Shown here one piece after another: positions 33,332 through 43,298 of a DNA stretch of 64,000 nt (position 1 is its first letter; each line of letters opens with the position of its first letter). The position numbers and the translations under genes are program-made. Below the pieces are notes generated by a model that saw only the letters and a program-made list of their open reading frames with translations, did no database searches and had not been told where the DNA came from. The stretch is taken from positions 2,882,974 through 2,946,973 of the forward strand of contig NZ_OY762552.1 of assembly GCF_963666025.1 (NCBI RefSeq). Direction: 5' to 3'. Source of the stretch: an uncultured Methanobacterium sp. GTDB taxonomy: Archaea; Methanobacteriota; Methanobacteria; Methanobacteriales; Methanobacteriaceae.

Positions 33332-33970
33332 ACTCCAAATCAGATATAATCATTTTATTCAGATTTTTCCTGATTTTTTATGTAGTTTCACACCAATATA
33401 AGCATTCCAACCCTAATTGTGAAATGTATCACAACAAAAAAAGAATTAATTACCATGAAAGAATAGGATTAACTATACGTTGTTAGTACAATCCATAAGT
33501 ATTACTGTCACTTTGTAACTGAGAATAAATATCTATTTTATTAATATTTTATCTTAATATTTCTCTAAACAATTATCTGTTATATTGATACAAAAAAATC
33601 AGGATCAGGGAATTAAAATGAGCTGTTTAAGCAGATTATTCATAATAGGTAATAAACATGTGTTTAAGTTTTAATATGGTTTAAATTTGCTATTTAAAAT
33701 ATTTGAAGAATTCAATTAAAATTTTAACCACAATCCTGTCTGATCAACTACTACAACATAGGATGTTCCATGTGATGGATGAATCAGTGGTTACATGTAG
33801 TGTATAATTGTCCTAATCATGTTTTATTTTTTGGATTTAGCCATGATTTGATGATTTTTAGGCAATTCAAACCTCCTTTAGTCCTATCCAATTAACGGTT
33901 GAAAGAAAAGTTCTAAATGCGCTTTATTTAAAAAAATAAGCTTAAAAATGGCCTAAAAAAACAAAATAGA
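33332..33970. other. Long AT-rich intergenic region
   Basis: About 640 bp upstream of the first surface-protein paralog. It contains the agmatinase promoter at its left edge. The rest holds no open frame over 20 codons with a convincing ribosome site and no clear RNA hairpin. Confidence 0.45.
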
Positions 33971-33987
33971 CCGAAACCTTTATATAA
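33971..33987 (+). promoter_or_regulatory. BRE/TATA promoter of surface paralog 1
   Basis: CCGAAACCTTTATATAA combines a BRE-like CGAAACC with a TATA box. The same GAAAMCTTTATAT block stands 81-92 nt before the proposed start codon in all three paralogs, giving leaders of roughly 50-65 nt. Confidence 0.7.
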
Positions 33988-34031
33988 CATGTCCAATGAA
34001 TTGTTGGTGTTCATAAAGTCCTACATCATTT

Positions 34032-34770
<739 letters not shown>

Positions 34771-34794
34771 AAACCCGATTTGATGAAATATCTT

Positions 34795-34835
34795 CAGCAG
34801 TTGAAAGTTACAACTGCTGTTAAACCTTTTTTTTT
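34795..34835 (+). terminator. Hairpin terminator after surface paralog 1
   Basis: CAGCAGTTG (34795-34803) pairs perfectly with CAACTGCTG (34811-34819) across a 7-nt loop. A run of nine or more T begins at 34827. It lies 25 bp after the stop codon. Confidence 0.8.
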
Positions 34836-34851
34836 AAATTAAATTATGATT

Positions 34852-36022
34852 GGCTTTGTAGAAACCCTTATTTTTTTTATTTGAAATTGAGGTTTTTTGT
34901 AGATTTTTTTGTAATAAAAAAAATTTGTTAGTTTTAGGTTTTGTTTTTCCTGTTTTCACTTGAAATTATAGCTACATATTTTTAAAACAGGTTGCTAAAG
35001 TATTTATAATGAGAAAGGGGAATAATATTATTATGATTAGCGAAATCTATTATTCCCCTGTTTATAGTGGAGTTTCAAAGCAATTAAATCTTTTGGATTT
35101 TAATTTTAAAAATTCTAAAATTCAATGTTTAAAAAGTGTTTTAAACAAGAATAGTGAATTAAAAGAAAATAAACTGGTGAAATTCATCGAAAGAACGTAT
35201 TATTATGTTAAAATAGCGATAAATAAGTATTCTAATGATTTTTCAAATCATTTATATTCACAACATGCTTTATTCACGATATTGGCAATGAAAATTTACA
35301 CAAAATCAACATATCGTGAAATAATTGATTTTATTGATGTTTCAGACATAATTAAGAAATATTTGAGAATAAAAAAGGTTCCACACTTTACAACGATCCA
35401 AAAATTTTTTAAAAGACTACCTTCAAAACAAATTAGAGAAATTAACCATTTAATATTATCATTAAACGATATTAAAGCAGATATAATAGCATTAGACGGC
35501 TCTGGTTTTACGAATGATTATGCAGACAAGTATTATGCAAAAATACGGCAAAAAGAAAGAAAAAGCTACATAAAAAACCATTTAACAATAGACGTAAAAA
35601 CACGCCTTATTTTATATTATCAAACATCACGTGGACCAAAATACGACACACAATTTGCAAAACCTGCATTAAGACAAATCAAAAAGTATAAACCAGATTA
35701 CATAGTAGCAGACAAAGCATATGACACAGAACCAATAAGAAAATGCATAAATGAAGAACTCAAAGCATTTGACCAAATACCACTCAAAAACAGAGCAAAA
35801 AAAGGACAATACAGACTAAAAAGCCCAACAATATTCCGAAACAAAATATACGCAAAAAGAAACAATATAGAAAGCATATTTTCAACAATAAAAAGAAAAT
35901 TCAACGGCACAAACCATAGCAGAAGCACAAAACTATCAAACAAAGAAACCAAACTCAAAAACACAATATACAACATCTACAGAACAACACAAATCAACTA
36001 AAAAAAGGGTTTCTACAAAACC
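34852..36022 (+). mobile_element. Complete ISH1-like IS5-family insertion sequence (copy 1)
   Basis: A 1171-bp element. The left end GGCTTTGTAGAAACCCTT (34852-34869) and right end AAGGGTTTCTACAAAACC (36005-36022) are inverted repeats matching at 17 of 18 positions. An exact 8-bp target duplication TTATGATT flanks it (34844-34851 and 36023-36030). One transposase gene fills it. A nearly identical copy starts at 62884. The 8-bp duplication is typical of the ISH1 subgroup. It landed between paralogous surface genes, just past the terminator of paralog 1. Confidence 0.93.
35009..36001 (+). CDS. IS5-family DDE transposase
   Basis: A 330-residue transposase. The DDE triad is likely Asp163 (IALDGSGF), Asp235 (YIVADKAYDTE) and Glu288 (RNNIESIFSTIKRK). 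The YAKIRQKERKSY and NIESIFSTIKRKF blocks are IS5/IS4-like. It ends 21 bp before the right IS end. No frameshift or stop is seen and the second copy differs at only a few bases, so the element is probably recently active. A later in-frame ATG at 35033 is an alternative start. Confidence 0.93.
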   Translation: MRKGNNIIMISEIYYSPVYSGVSKQLNLLDFNFKNSKIQCLKSVLNKNSELKENKLVKFIERTYYYVKIAINKYSNDFSNHLYSQHALFTILAMKIYTKSTYREIIDFIDVSDIIKKYLRIKKVPHFTTIQKFFKRLPSKQIREINHLILSLNDIKADIIALDGSGFTNDYADKYYAKIRQKERKSYIKNHLTIDVKTRLILYYQTSRGPKYDTQFAKPALRQIKKYKPDYIVADKAYDTEPIRKCINEELKAFDQIPLKNRAKKGQYRLKSPTIFRNKIYAKRNNIESIFSTIKRKFNGTNHSRSTKLSNKETKLKNTIYNIYRTTQIN

Positions 36023-36030
36023 TTATGATT

Positions 36031-36330
36031 ATTACTTTTTTGATATATTAATTAAACATCAATAGTCTTTGAATAATGATTTTTTTTATCAGTTCATGGA
36101 ATCATAATAATTTAAGTATCTGCAGATAATAAAAAATCATTAAAATAAGTATTAATTTACTAAAATAGCATTATCTCATTTTAATTAATTTTAAAAACTT
36201 TAAAATGATTTTTGATTATTTTTAAGTTATTATAATAATTATTTATAGATTCAACTTACTATCCGATATGAAATTATTATAAATACTATTATTATCCATT
36301 ATCCTGGTTAATAATATTGTCATATTAAAT
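36031..36330. other. Intergenic region after IS copy 1
   Basis: About 300 bp, very AT-rich, holding only ATTATTA-type strings. It was probably part of one intergenic region between paralogs 1 and 2 before the IS insertion. Nothing else is seen. Confidence 0.45.
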
Positions 36331-36346
36331 AGAAAACTTTATATAT
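36331..36346 (+). promoter_or_regulatory. TATA promoter of surface paralog 2
   Basis: AGAAAACTTTATATAT matches the BRE/TATA block seen before paralogs 1 and 3. It stands about 92 nt before the ATT start at 36430. Confidence 0.65.
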
Positions 36347-36429
36347 TTTAACTTTTAATTGAAAAATGGTAATATCATAATGGGAAAGGGGCGGGAAAAA
36401 AAGAGATGTATTAAAACGGAGGCGATAAA

Positions 36430-37089
36430 ATTAGGCGAAAATACACACAAGCAATGGTAATTGCATGGTGTGCACTTTTCATGGTCATTCCTGCAGTAGG
36501 AGCCGTGGAAAGTTCAGATACTGGAAATACGGTCGTGACCAACACAATCGCAGACCAAAACTTGAAAATAGGAATGACTGGAGAAAATGTTACCGAACTC
36601 CAGACCTGGTTACAAAATCAAGGATTTTACAAAGGCATAATTGACAGTCAATATGGTAACTACACTGAACAGGCAGTCAAGGCGTTTCAACAGTATATGG
36701 GTATAAAAGAAGATGGTATTGTTGGCCCAATAACCCGCCAAGCTATGGAAAACCTGATAAATGGAAACATGGATACCACCAGTTCATACAGTAAATCTGC
36801 ATATGGTGCCAGTAAGTCCTACTCAAACTCCTATAAATCCAGTAAAAATGGATGGAGTAATGGAAGAGGTGTAGGGGATTGCTGGGATAACAGTTACGCA
36901 CTTGCTAATCAGCTAAGAGCTGCAGGTTATACAGTAAGAATAGTCCAGTACAGCAATAGTTATGTCAATAACCATAGATCTGTTCAGATTTACCAGAATG
37001 GTCAATGGGTTGATTATGACTACAAAAGCAATGGATATTCAAACCGATACTACGCTCAGCAAAACAAGCCCGGAATGACTGTAATTTAA
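36430..37089 (+). CDS. Secreted PG-binding / transglutaminase-like surface protein (paralog 2), ATT start
   Basis: A 219-residue protein from ATT at 36430. Signal peptide RRKYTQAMVIAWCALFMV then IPAVGA; PG_binding_1 domain about 42-105; shorter Ser-rich linker than paralog 1; catalytic-like Cys151 (GDCWDNS), His182 (NNHRSVQIY) and Asp195 (WVDYDY). A stop (TAA 36412-36414) lies six codons upstream and no ATG/GTG/TTG occurs between it and ATT. ATG 36454 would drop the RRK n-region. GGAGG (36418-36422) sits exactly 7 nt before ATT. Likely an extracellular pseudomurein-acting enzyme. Confidence 0.82.
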   Translation: MRRKYTQAMVIAWCALFMVIPAVGAVESSDTGNTVVTNTIADQNLKIGMTGENVTELQTWLQNQGFYKGIIDSQYGNYTEQAVKAFQQYMGIKEDGIVGPITRQAMENLINGNMDTTSSYSKSAYGASKSYSNSYKSSKNGWSNGRGVGDCWDNSYALANQLRAAGYTVRIVQYSNSYVNNHRSVQIYQNGQWVDYDYKSNGYSNRYYAQQNKPGMTVI

Positions 37090-37473
37090 GTAAAACTTAA
37101 TATCAGTTAAAATAGAACATGTGGGGCTAATTTTGCTCCCGAATATTTTTTTATCTTAAAGTATCCCAAATTATTATTATTTTTTTTAAAATAATGTTTA
37201 ATTTTGCTTTTTAAAACAATGTCTAATTTCACTTGTTTGGCATGATTTTGGGTTTAAATTCAAAAATTTAGGCTTAAACCAGTATTATCAGTCCAAAGGG
37301 ACTACCTGAATATATAAATAGTTAATCCTTAGTTATAGTAATTCATCTAATATTAACTGTTATCAAATATTTTTAAATCAGGCTCTAAAACTAGAACCAA
37401 AGGGAATAATAATTGGTATAATGGTAAGTAAAATGTTAAAAAATATATTTAATCCAAAAATGGAAGAATTAAA
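37090..37473. other. Intergenic region before the Nudix gene
   Basis: About 380 bp. T-runs at 37146-37152 and 37181-37188 probably end paralog 2. The remainder is AT-rich with no recognised open frame or RNA. Confidence 0.45.
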
Positions 37474-37968
37474 ATGATCGATTATGTTTTCGGCCTTTCA
37501 GTTCGTGTTCTTTTGGCCAATGAGGAAGGTAAAATTCTGATTCTTAAAAGATCCACTGATTCCAAAACCAACCCTGGCAAATGGGAATTACCTGGTGGAA
37601 AAGTTGATCAGGGTGAATCATTTGATCAGGCTCTTATCCGTGAAGTTCATGAGGAAACACAGCTTAAAATCACATTAGATCATGTTGTAGGTGTTTCTGA
37701 ACAAAATCTCCACCTAATACGAGCAGTGCATATTATTATGTCCGGTAAAATCATTGAGGGCAATCTCACCCTAAGCAGTGAACACGAGGGTTACGCATGG
37801 GTATTTTTCGAAAACCTGGTGGAATATGAACTGGCTGACTGGTTAAATGACTTTTTAAACAACCCGGAAACCTCTGAAAATGATGATGATCTAAATCAGG
37901 TTACCAGTACGGTGAAGCCCTGGTTAAAATCCATCCAGAGTTCAATGGATAAATTTTTAAAACGTTAG
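37474..37968 (+). CDS. Nudix hydrolase
   Basis: A 164-residue protein with a full Nudix box: GGKVDQGESFD followed by LIREVHEETQL (GX5EX7REUXEEXGU pattern; the terminal Gly region is partly changed). KWELPGG precedes it as in MutT-like enzymes. It hydrolyses nucleoside diphosphates linked to another group; 8-oxo-dGTP is one possibility, but the substrate cannot be read. The C-terminal 40 residues are acidic then helical. GGAAG lies upstream of the ATG. Isolated gene. Confidence 0.87.
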   Translation: MIDYVFGLSVRVLLANEEGKILILKRSTDSKTNPGKWELPGGKVDQGESFDQALIREVHEETQLKITLDHVVGVSEQNLHLIRAVHIIMSGKIIEGNLTLSSEHEGYAWVFFENLVEYELADWLNDFLNNPETSENDDDLNQVTSTVKPWLKSIQSSMDKFLKR

Positions 37969-38173
37969 TTTACTATTTTTAGGTATAAAATTATTTTCAG
38001 TACCGAATATTGTTGATTTTTTTAAAATAAAAATAGAATCCTCGATAAAAACATTTAAACCATTAAATAATAAAATAGTTTTTTATAAATAATTCATCAA
38101 ATTCTAAATCAATTGAACATGAGTTCTGTATATTTTTGATGGATCTTAAGAGAAAAATGAGGGGAGATTGCTA

Positions 38174-38449
38174 GTGACTTTAGAGAAACTGGTTAATGAA
38201 CGGAATTATATATTAGGGGAATTGAAAGCATACGAAGACCTTCAATTAGCAATGGAGAAGATTAAAAGGTTTAATATGGAAAATTTTAGTGAAACAACCC
38301 TGAAAGTGTATGATACCAGTAGTGATCCTGAGCTGGAGGAGATCACTGAAACAGTTGTTGCGGTTAAAATCGATGAACTAACTGACTATCTCTTAAAGAT
38401 ATCCGAAGATATCAACCGAATAAAAATGGGTGAATCAACTGAATCATAA
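38174..38449 (+). CDS. Small helical protein of unknown function
   Basis: A 91-residue protein. Both ends are helical and heptad-like (LEKLVNERNYILGELKAY and LTDYLLKISEDINRIKMG), separated by a short acidic segment. GTG 38174 is preferred over TTG 38168 because AGGGGAG (38160-38166) is then 7 nt upstream. No family recognised. It may form a coiled-coil dimer. Confidence 0.6.
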   Translation: MTLEKLVNERNYILGELKAYEDLQLAMEKIKRFNMENFSETTLKVYDTSSDPELEEITETVVAVKIDELTDYLLKISEDINRIKMGESTES

Positions 38450-39198
38450 TACTAGTTAACAACATTAATTAGTTAACAACAGTAGTTGATCAATTAAGCC
38501 CATTAATCATCCAAACAACAACTTCTTTTTTAAATTCCTTCTTTTAAAATCAGATTATTGCATAATTAATCGTTAATTACAGTAAAAAATGACGGTTAAA
38601 TTTAATCCTGTTCTTTTGGTATGTTTTTTGATATTTTTCTAAAATATAATTGAGAACTTTTTAAAATATAATTTAGAGCCAGTATTTTGAATATTTATTC
38701 AAACACGATTAAAGTATGTTTATAACGATTAATATCCACGTTTACGAAGATTAACCATTAGGTTTATAAAAACAGATCAGGAACGAATTAATCTCAGACA
38801 CATGAAAATAAATTCGCTGATAATAACTAGAAATCCTCGAAAAAAGAGGTTGTTATTATTGATAATTGATAATCTAAGCTGGTTTAAATAAAAAGGTGTT
38901 AAAATCGTTTAAATCACTTTAAAGTTTAGTATAATTATTTTTAATCAATTAATAAGATTAAAATGTCTTTATTAATATAAAGGATGATTTGGGGTGTTTT
39001 AGGCTTTATAGGGAATAATATGACATTGGATTAAAAGAATTGGAAATGTCTATTTTCCTTAAATAAAGATTAAATTGAAAGGATTACTTGAAAATACTAA
39101 AGGAAGCAGCCGGTCCCAGATCATTAAGTTAAATAACCTCATAATGTGTCTTAAATCCTAAAAAAAGCCCTCTACGGTCCTTTTTTCGGGAATTTTTT
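38450..39198. other. Long intergenic region, no gene recognised
   Basis: About 750 bp of AT-rich DNA. It has a small CCTC/GAGG hairpin near 38836-38850 and a stretch GCCCTCTACGGTCC followed by TTTTTT at 39168-39187 that could terminate a short upstream RNA. No open frame has a convincing ribosome site. Confidence 0.4.
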
Positions 39199-39212
39199 AG
39201 AAACCTTTATAT
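39199..39212 (+). promoter_or_regulatory. BRE/TATA promoter of surface paralog 3
   Basis: AGAAACCTTTATAT is nearly identical to the promoter of paralog 1 (GAAACCTTTATAT). It stands about 81 nt before the ATT start. The leaders of paralogs 1 and 3 also share AAGTCCTA and CACGGAGGCG. Confidence 0.7.
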
Positions 39213-39286
39213 GGGTAGTTGTTTCCATCAAAATATAGTAAAAATAAGTCCTATAAAATTTTCCTATGGGACACGGAGGCGGTATA

Positions 39287-40105
39287 ATTAAGCGTGTGAA
39301 GAGAAACTCTACCTACGCAATATTATGTATGTTATGTATGGTTGTTGCAGTTATTCCGATGTCGGGTGCTGTGGGCGATCAGGATACTAATAGAGCGAAT
39401 GGTGGGAATTCTGCCAGTGGTTTGCAGGTTGGTGTCACGGGTGCTGAGATTAAAGAGGCTCAGTCTGTGATTGTTAATAACAAGCCTTTTGGTGAGAATT
39501 CAAGTAAAATTTTAGGGAATAACACTACTACCAATGGTTCATTGAAACTTGGAGCCACCGGTGATAAGGTCAAAGAACTACAACAATGGTTAACTGATTA
39601 CGGTTATTACACTGGAGATGTTGATGGTGTTTTTGGTGCTGACACTGAAAAAGCTGTTAAGGATTTCCAGGTAGAATCCGGTTTGATTGTTGACGGTGTT
39701 GTGGGTAATGATACTAAAAATGCTATGGCGAACTGGGATAAGTATTTAGCTCAGGTTCAGGCTGCAGCCGGTGAAGAGACTAGTGCTGATACAGTGAGTA
39801 CAACTAAGTCAACAACTTCTTCTAAGAAGACTTATGCAACTGCTGTGCGCAGCTACAGTAGATCATACAGTAGCAGTGGTTACAGTGGTGATTGCTGGGA
39901 TGTCAGTAATGCTATGTACAACCAGTATACCTCATCTGGTCAAAGAGCTAGGATTGTTCAGTACTCAAACAGGTACTCTTCCAACCACCGATCTGTTGAA
40001 GTGTGGAATGGTAACGGCTGGGTTGATGCTGACTACTCTGGTCAGGGATGGGTTGGTCAACCAACTGCTCACGACAGCTCAGCAACTGTGATTGCAGGCG
40101 GATAA
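39287..40105 (+). CDS. Secreted PG-binding / transglutaminase-like surface protein (paralog 3), ATT start
   Basis: A 272-residue protein from ATT at 39287. Signal peptide KRVKRNSTYAILCMLCMV ending MSGA; an extra 40-residue segment; PG_binding_1 domain about 87-150 (LKLGATGDKVKELQQWL); Thr/Ser linker; Cys203 (GDCWDVS), His234 (SNHRSVEVW) and Asp247 (WVDADYSG). An in-frame ATG at 39266 lies upstream of and reads through the GGAGG (39275-39279), so it is unlikely. GTG 39296 would be 16 nt from GGAGG. ATT again has 7-nt spacing. A strong terminator follows. Confidence 0.8.
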   Translation: MKRVKRNSTYAILCMLCMVVAVIPMSGAVGDQDTNRANGGNSASGLQVGVTGAEIKEAQSVIVNNKPFGENSSKILGNNTTTNGSLKLGATGDKVKELQQWLTDYGYYTGDVDGVFGADTEKAVKDFQVESGLIVDGVVGNDTKNAMANWDKYLAQVQAAAGEETSADTVSTTKSTTSSKKTYATAVRSYSRSYSSSGYSGDCWDVSNAMYNQYTSSGQRARIVQYSNRYSSNHRSVEVWNGNGWVDADYSGQGWVGQPTAHDSSATVIAGG

Positions 40106-40165
40106 TCCAAGAATTACGTATCTAGAATTACCTAGAAAAACCATTCTAAAAAACCTAGAAGAAAA

Positions 40166-40210
40166 TTCAACAGTTCACATAAGAACTGTTGAACAGATTC
40201 TTTTTTTTTA
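40166..40210 (+). terminator. Hairpin terminator after surface paralog 3
   Basis: TTCAACAGTTC (40166-40176) and GAACTGTTGAA (40183-40193) form a perfect 11-bp stem with a 6-nt loop, followed by a T-run at about 40200-40209. It lies 60 bp after the stop. Confidence 0.85.
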
Positions 40211-40511
40211 TATTCAGTATTTTTTTTTTATTGTTATCCAATTATTTTCAATGAAAAATCCTAGAGAACTGCAAAATAATGATAAATACGGTAGAAATAA
40301 TTAAATAAATCCTTTAATAAATAGGGCCAATAGGATAAGACTTAGAATAAGTTTATAAAAGCAGATTAAACTAAATAAAAGTGTAGATGTTAAATAATGA
40401 TATTGATTACCTTAAACTGTGGGAATATTGTTAATTTAATTTATAAACATCATTAATCGCGCATATTATTAATACCCAAATAATAGAACTTTTAACTGTG
40501 AGGGATGTAAA
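40211..40511. other. Intergenic region, no gene recognised
   Basis: About 300 bp with another T-run at 40221-40230 and AT-rich promoter-like sequence. No open frame with a ribosome site and no RNA gene recognised. Confidence 0.4.
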
Positions 40512-41012
40512 ACGAAAAAAAATCAATCACTGATAATAATCCTTATCTTGGGGATCCTTATCTTACTGACAGTTTTTGTGAGTGGACTTACAGATCTCAC
40601 TGGAGCCACAGTAGAGGTTAATAAAACCAGCACAGGGGGAAATTTTGAAAATGAATGGGTGAAATTCCAGTATCCATCTAATCTGGTTGTTCTGGATAAC
40701 TCCAACAGTACCCATTGTAAATTGGAATTTTACAACAGTACAAATACTGACATCGTGAACCTTGTGGGGGAAGTGTTTTACTGTCAGAGTAACAGAACAG
40801 ACCTATCTTCATTCACCAAAAGAAAAAGCATCACCATTGCCAATAAATCAGGGGTCAAAATAGAAGATGGTCTTCAGGTTTGTAGTTATGTCTTTTTAAC
40901 CTCAGAAGATATCAATGTTAAAACCATGATTTTAAACTTCGATGCACAGAAATACCGCGATACCTACCAGAAAGTTGCAGACACCATGGTTATAAAGAAA
41001 ATTCCTAATTAA
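40512..41012 (+). CDS. Exported PsbP-like protein, probable non-ATG start
   Basis: A 166-residue protein if it starts at ACG 40512. The hydrophobic anchor (KKNQSLIIILILGILILL) is complete only from there; the first in-frame canonical start, TTG 40548, would cut off the charged part and half the helix. GAGG (40500-40503) sits 8 nt upstream of ACG. The mature part (EWVKFQYPSNLVVLDNS) resembles PsbP-like domains in secreted archaeal proteins, as does the gene at 41.2-41.7 kb on the other strand. Function unknown. CTG 40530 is another possible start. Confidence 0.6.
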   Translation, partial: TKKNQSLIIILILGILILLTVFVSGLTDLTGATVEVNKTSTGGNFENEWVKFQYPSNLVVLDNSNSTHCKLEFYNSTNTDIVNLVGEVFYCQSNRTDLSSFTKRKSITIANKSGVKIEDGLQVCSYVFLTSEDINVKTMILNFDAQKYRDTYQKVADTMVIKKIPN

Positions 41013-41180
41013 CAGTTTTTTTTATTTACGCTGTGCTAGTCTTAACTCGGTGATATTTTTACCTCGCTGATATTTATATCTGATATTTATATCTTAAAAT
41101 CCGACAAAAATATCAATATTAAAATATTTTCAACTTTTTTTTAAAATTCAATGAAATAGAAGAATAAATAATTAAAAAAA

Positions 41181-41708
41181 TTAGCTTCCAGTATGGAAGC
41201 TATTCAAAATATGGTCAATATCATTTTTCAGGCCTTCCAGTGACCCTCCAGTTACAAAGGATATGGTGTAAATGTAATTGTCTTTACTGAAGAGTACCAG
41301 TTTAACTTCACCTAATTTACCCCTTTCAGGACCTGCCATTTCTTCAATATCAATCACCGAGGCCTGTACTCCATCCACAGTGCGATTGGTTTCATTTAAG
41401 ACTTTCCCTGTCTTAAAGTAGATATCATTATTTTTCACCTGGTCCAGTGAGGTTTTATTTACAGAGATCCTGGTAATGGTAACTACAGAACGGTTAGTGG
41501 AATTGTCTGTACTGTTCTTTTCCCCCTGAATTAGCACACCAGCTGTACGTTCCTGAAATGCCCACCCATTCAGATAATTAAATGAAATTTCATTCCCCGA
41601 ACTATCTTTACTGCTGTAATGTGTTCCAGAGGCCATTATATTATAAACAAAGGCCATTAATAGGATTAAAATTACTACAACTATTATTCCAGTGACTTTT
41701 TTATTCAA
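41181..41708 (-). CDS. Exported PsbP-like protein
   Basis: A 175-residue protein. The signal anchor NKKVTGIIVVVILILLMAFV is followed by an extracellular domain with ISFNYLNGWAF, VVTITRISVNKTSLDQV and DNYIYTISFVTG, matching the PsbP-like/DUF-type domain common in Methanobacterium surface proteins. Many NxS/T sites suit an N-glycosylated exterior protein. Start is TTG 41708 with GAGGTG upstream (GAGG spacing 7). It converges with the related gene at 40.5 kb. No enzymatic motif. Confidence 0.7.
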   Translation of the reverse strand: MNKKVTGIIVVVILILLMAFVYNIMASGTHYSSKDSSGNEISFNYLNGWAFQERTAGVLIQGEKNSTDNSTNRSVVTITRISVNKTSLDQVKNNDIYFKTGKVLNETNRTVDGVQASVIDIEEMAGPERGKLGEVKLVLFSKDNYIYTISFVTGGSLEGLKNDIDHILNSFHTGS

Positions 41709-41979
41709 TATAACACCTCAATAATTTGCCATGCCAATATATGATTGACCCCTAATAAAAAGGTGCCCCTAATGGGCCAAACCAGTTTAAATCTTAAATA
41801 GCTACATTATAAACATGTTTTAAAGAAAATAAATGATTTTAAGCTATGTTGATAAATTCATCTTTAGCATAATATTTAATATAACCTTTGAATAAGTATT
41901 ATTATTAGATTATAATTAAAATATAATCTTCATTATTAAATTGACGCAATATTATTCTCTATTAAAAATGGTGATTTGA

Positions 41980-42468
41980 TTGGACAAAATTGATGAATTA
42001 TACTATGAGGGTCATCTCAAGAAAGTGGAACCTTCCCCCCTAAAAAGTGCATTATCCATTAAAGAAGCAAAAATATGGTTAAAAGAAGCTGAAGAAACCT
42101 ATAAAAATGGTTTTTATAGATCTTCAAGGGTTTCAACTTACTTTGCCTGCCTTCATGCCGCACAATCAGTTACATTACGGGATGGTGTAACTGTGGAAAA
42201 TCCTCAATTTCTAATGGATTACCTTGAAAAATATTGTGAAGAGGGAAATCTCAAAAAAGAGTGTGTAGAAGTCATGAATGTTATGTTCAATCTCCATTAT
42301 GAGGATCAGCATCATTTCCAATCCATCAGGAATCCTGAAGATTTAAAACAGGCCATTGAATTTGGTCATGAATTCATTAATTGTATTAAAATCCTCCTAG
42401 GGAAAACTGGGAAATTACCCCGGGCAATGATAAAAAGTTCAGTTAAAGAGAATGAATTTGTAAAATAG
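41980..42468 (+). CDS. HEPN-domain protein
   Basis: A 162-residue all-helical protein. AKIWLKEAEETYKNGFYRSS and STYFACLHAAQSVTL match the HEPN fold (normally SA-YYA-FHAA). HEPN proteins often pair with MNT nucleotidyltransferases in toxin-antitoxin modules, but none is adjacent, and the catalytic RX4-6H motif is not evident, so an RNase role is doubtful. TTG start with GGTGAT 4 nt upstream. It may be an orphan or a structural HEPN. Confidence 0.7.
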   Translation: MDKIDELYYEGHLKKVEPSPLKSALSIKEAKIWLKEAEETYKNGFYRSSRVSTYFACLHAAQSVTLRDGVTVENPQFLMDYLEKYCEEGNLKKECVEVMNVMFNLHYEDQHHFQSIRNPEDLKQAIEFGHEFINCIKILLGKTGKLPRAMIKSSVKENEFVK

Positions 42469-42602
42469 AATTGACATTTGAAATGGAATTGTTATTAGAA
42501 ATTGAATTGAGTTATTTGAATAGAATTGACATTGAATATTAATAAACTATAAAAATAGATTTATTCTTTAATAAAAATTCAGTAAGTGATGGAAATTAAG
42601 TT

Positions 42603-42806
42603 CTAATCTTCATCTTCCTTATTTTTTCTCAAGTCCAGGACATCGTGATATATTTGAATCCAGATCTTATCCATTGAACTTTGATTAGGTTTATCCTCAA
42701 AAGAATCAAGTCGCTTTTCAATGGATTCAATTTCACCTTTATTTTTAAGTTCCCTAAATTTTTTATCTACCCTTTCAATGTCTTTTTTAAGATATTCAGA
42801 GGACAT
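42603..42806 (-). CDS. Small coiled-coil protein
   Basis: A 67-residue, highly charged helical protein (YLKKDIERVDKKFRELKNKG) with heptad-like spacing. AGGAGT stands 6 nt upstream of the ATG. No family recognised; it may be a small partner or assembly protein. No neighbour is near enough for an operon. Confidence 0.55.
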   Translation of the reverse strand: MSSEYLKKDIERVDKKFRELKNKGEIESIEKRLDSFEDKPNQSSMDKIWIQIYHDVLDLRKNKEDED

Positions 42807-43058
42807 GAAATTACTCCTGTAAATTAGATATAAATCCAGTACTATGATTCTATTATTACTGTTATATCCTTTTTTTCCTTCTATTTATTTGGTGAAGTCA
42901 ATTAACTTGTGAATAATTATTTGTGAATAATATATCTATTAAAATATCAATGATGACAAGAATATCCCTAGTATGATAGCTTATTTGTAGAATAGCAAAT
43001 TTTGAAAGTATTTAAAACTAATTTTAAGTATTTATAAATTATCTTAATTTAAAAGTAT

Positions 43059-43298
43059 CTAAATCTTTGAAAAGGTTACATGAACATCTAAATTATCCCC
43101 TTCGGCAGTAATCCTGAACTCACTGGTACCACCGTAAAACTGGTTACCATTAATATACCACATTTGCACTTGGTAACCTGGTTCTGGTTGAGCGTGAAGA
43201 TAAACAAAACTTGATTTTTCTACTATAATTTCTCCTTCTGGATTGATTTTGCCATTGTCCCCCGCACGTATTGTCACTTGACAAGTCACACCATACAC
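43059..43298 (-). CDS. Single InlB B-repeat-like domain protein
   Basis: A 79-residue protein resembling one divergent InlB B-repeat (GDNGKINPEGEIIVEKSS then AQPEPGYQVQMWYINGNQ then HVTFSK), a beta-grasp unit usually tandem in surface proteins. No signal peptide is visible, so it may be cytoplasmic or a remnant of a larger surface gene. GTG at 43298 or 43289 may be the start; AGGGGTG lies just upstream. Unusual as a stand-alone domain. Confidence 0.55.
   Translation of the reverse strand: MYGVTCQVTIRAGDNGKINPEGEIIVEKSSFVYLHAQPEPGYQVQMWYINGNQFYGGTSEFRITAEGDNLDVHVTFSKI

Noticed and set aside
33602..33690. Short frame with ATG at about 33618 as a gene
   Set aside because: It is only 18 codons and has no further support.
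39266..39286. ATG 39266 as the start of surface paralog 3
   Set aside because: It lies upstream of the GGAGG ribosome site, would translate through it, and has no counterpart in the two paralogs.
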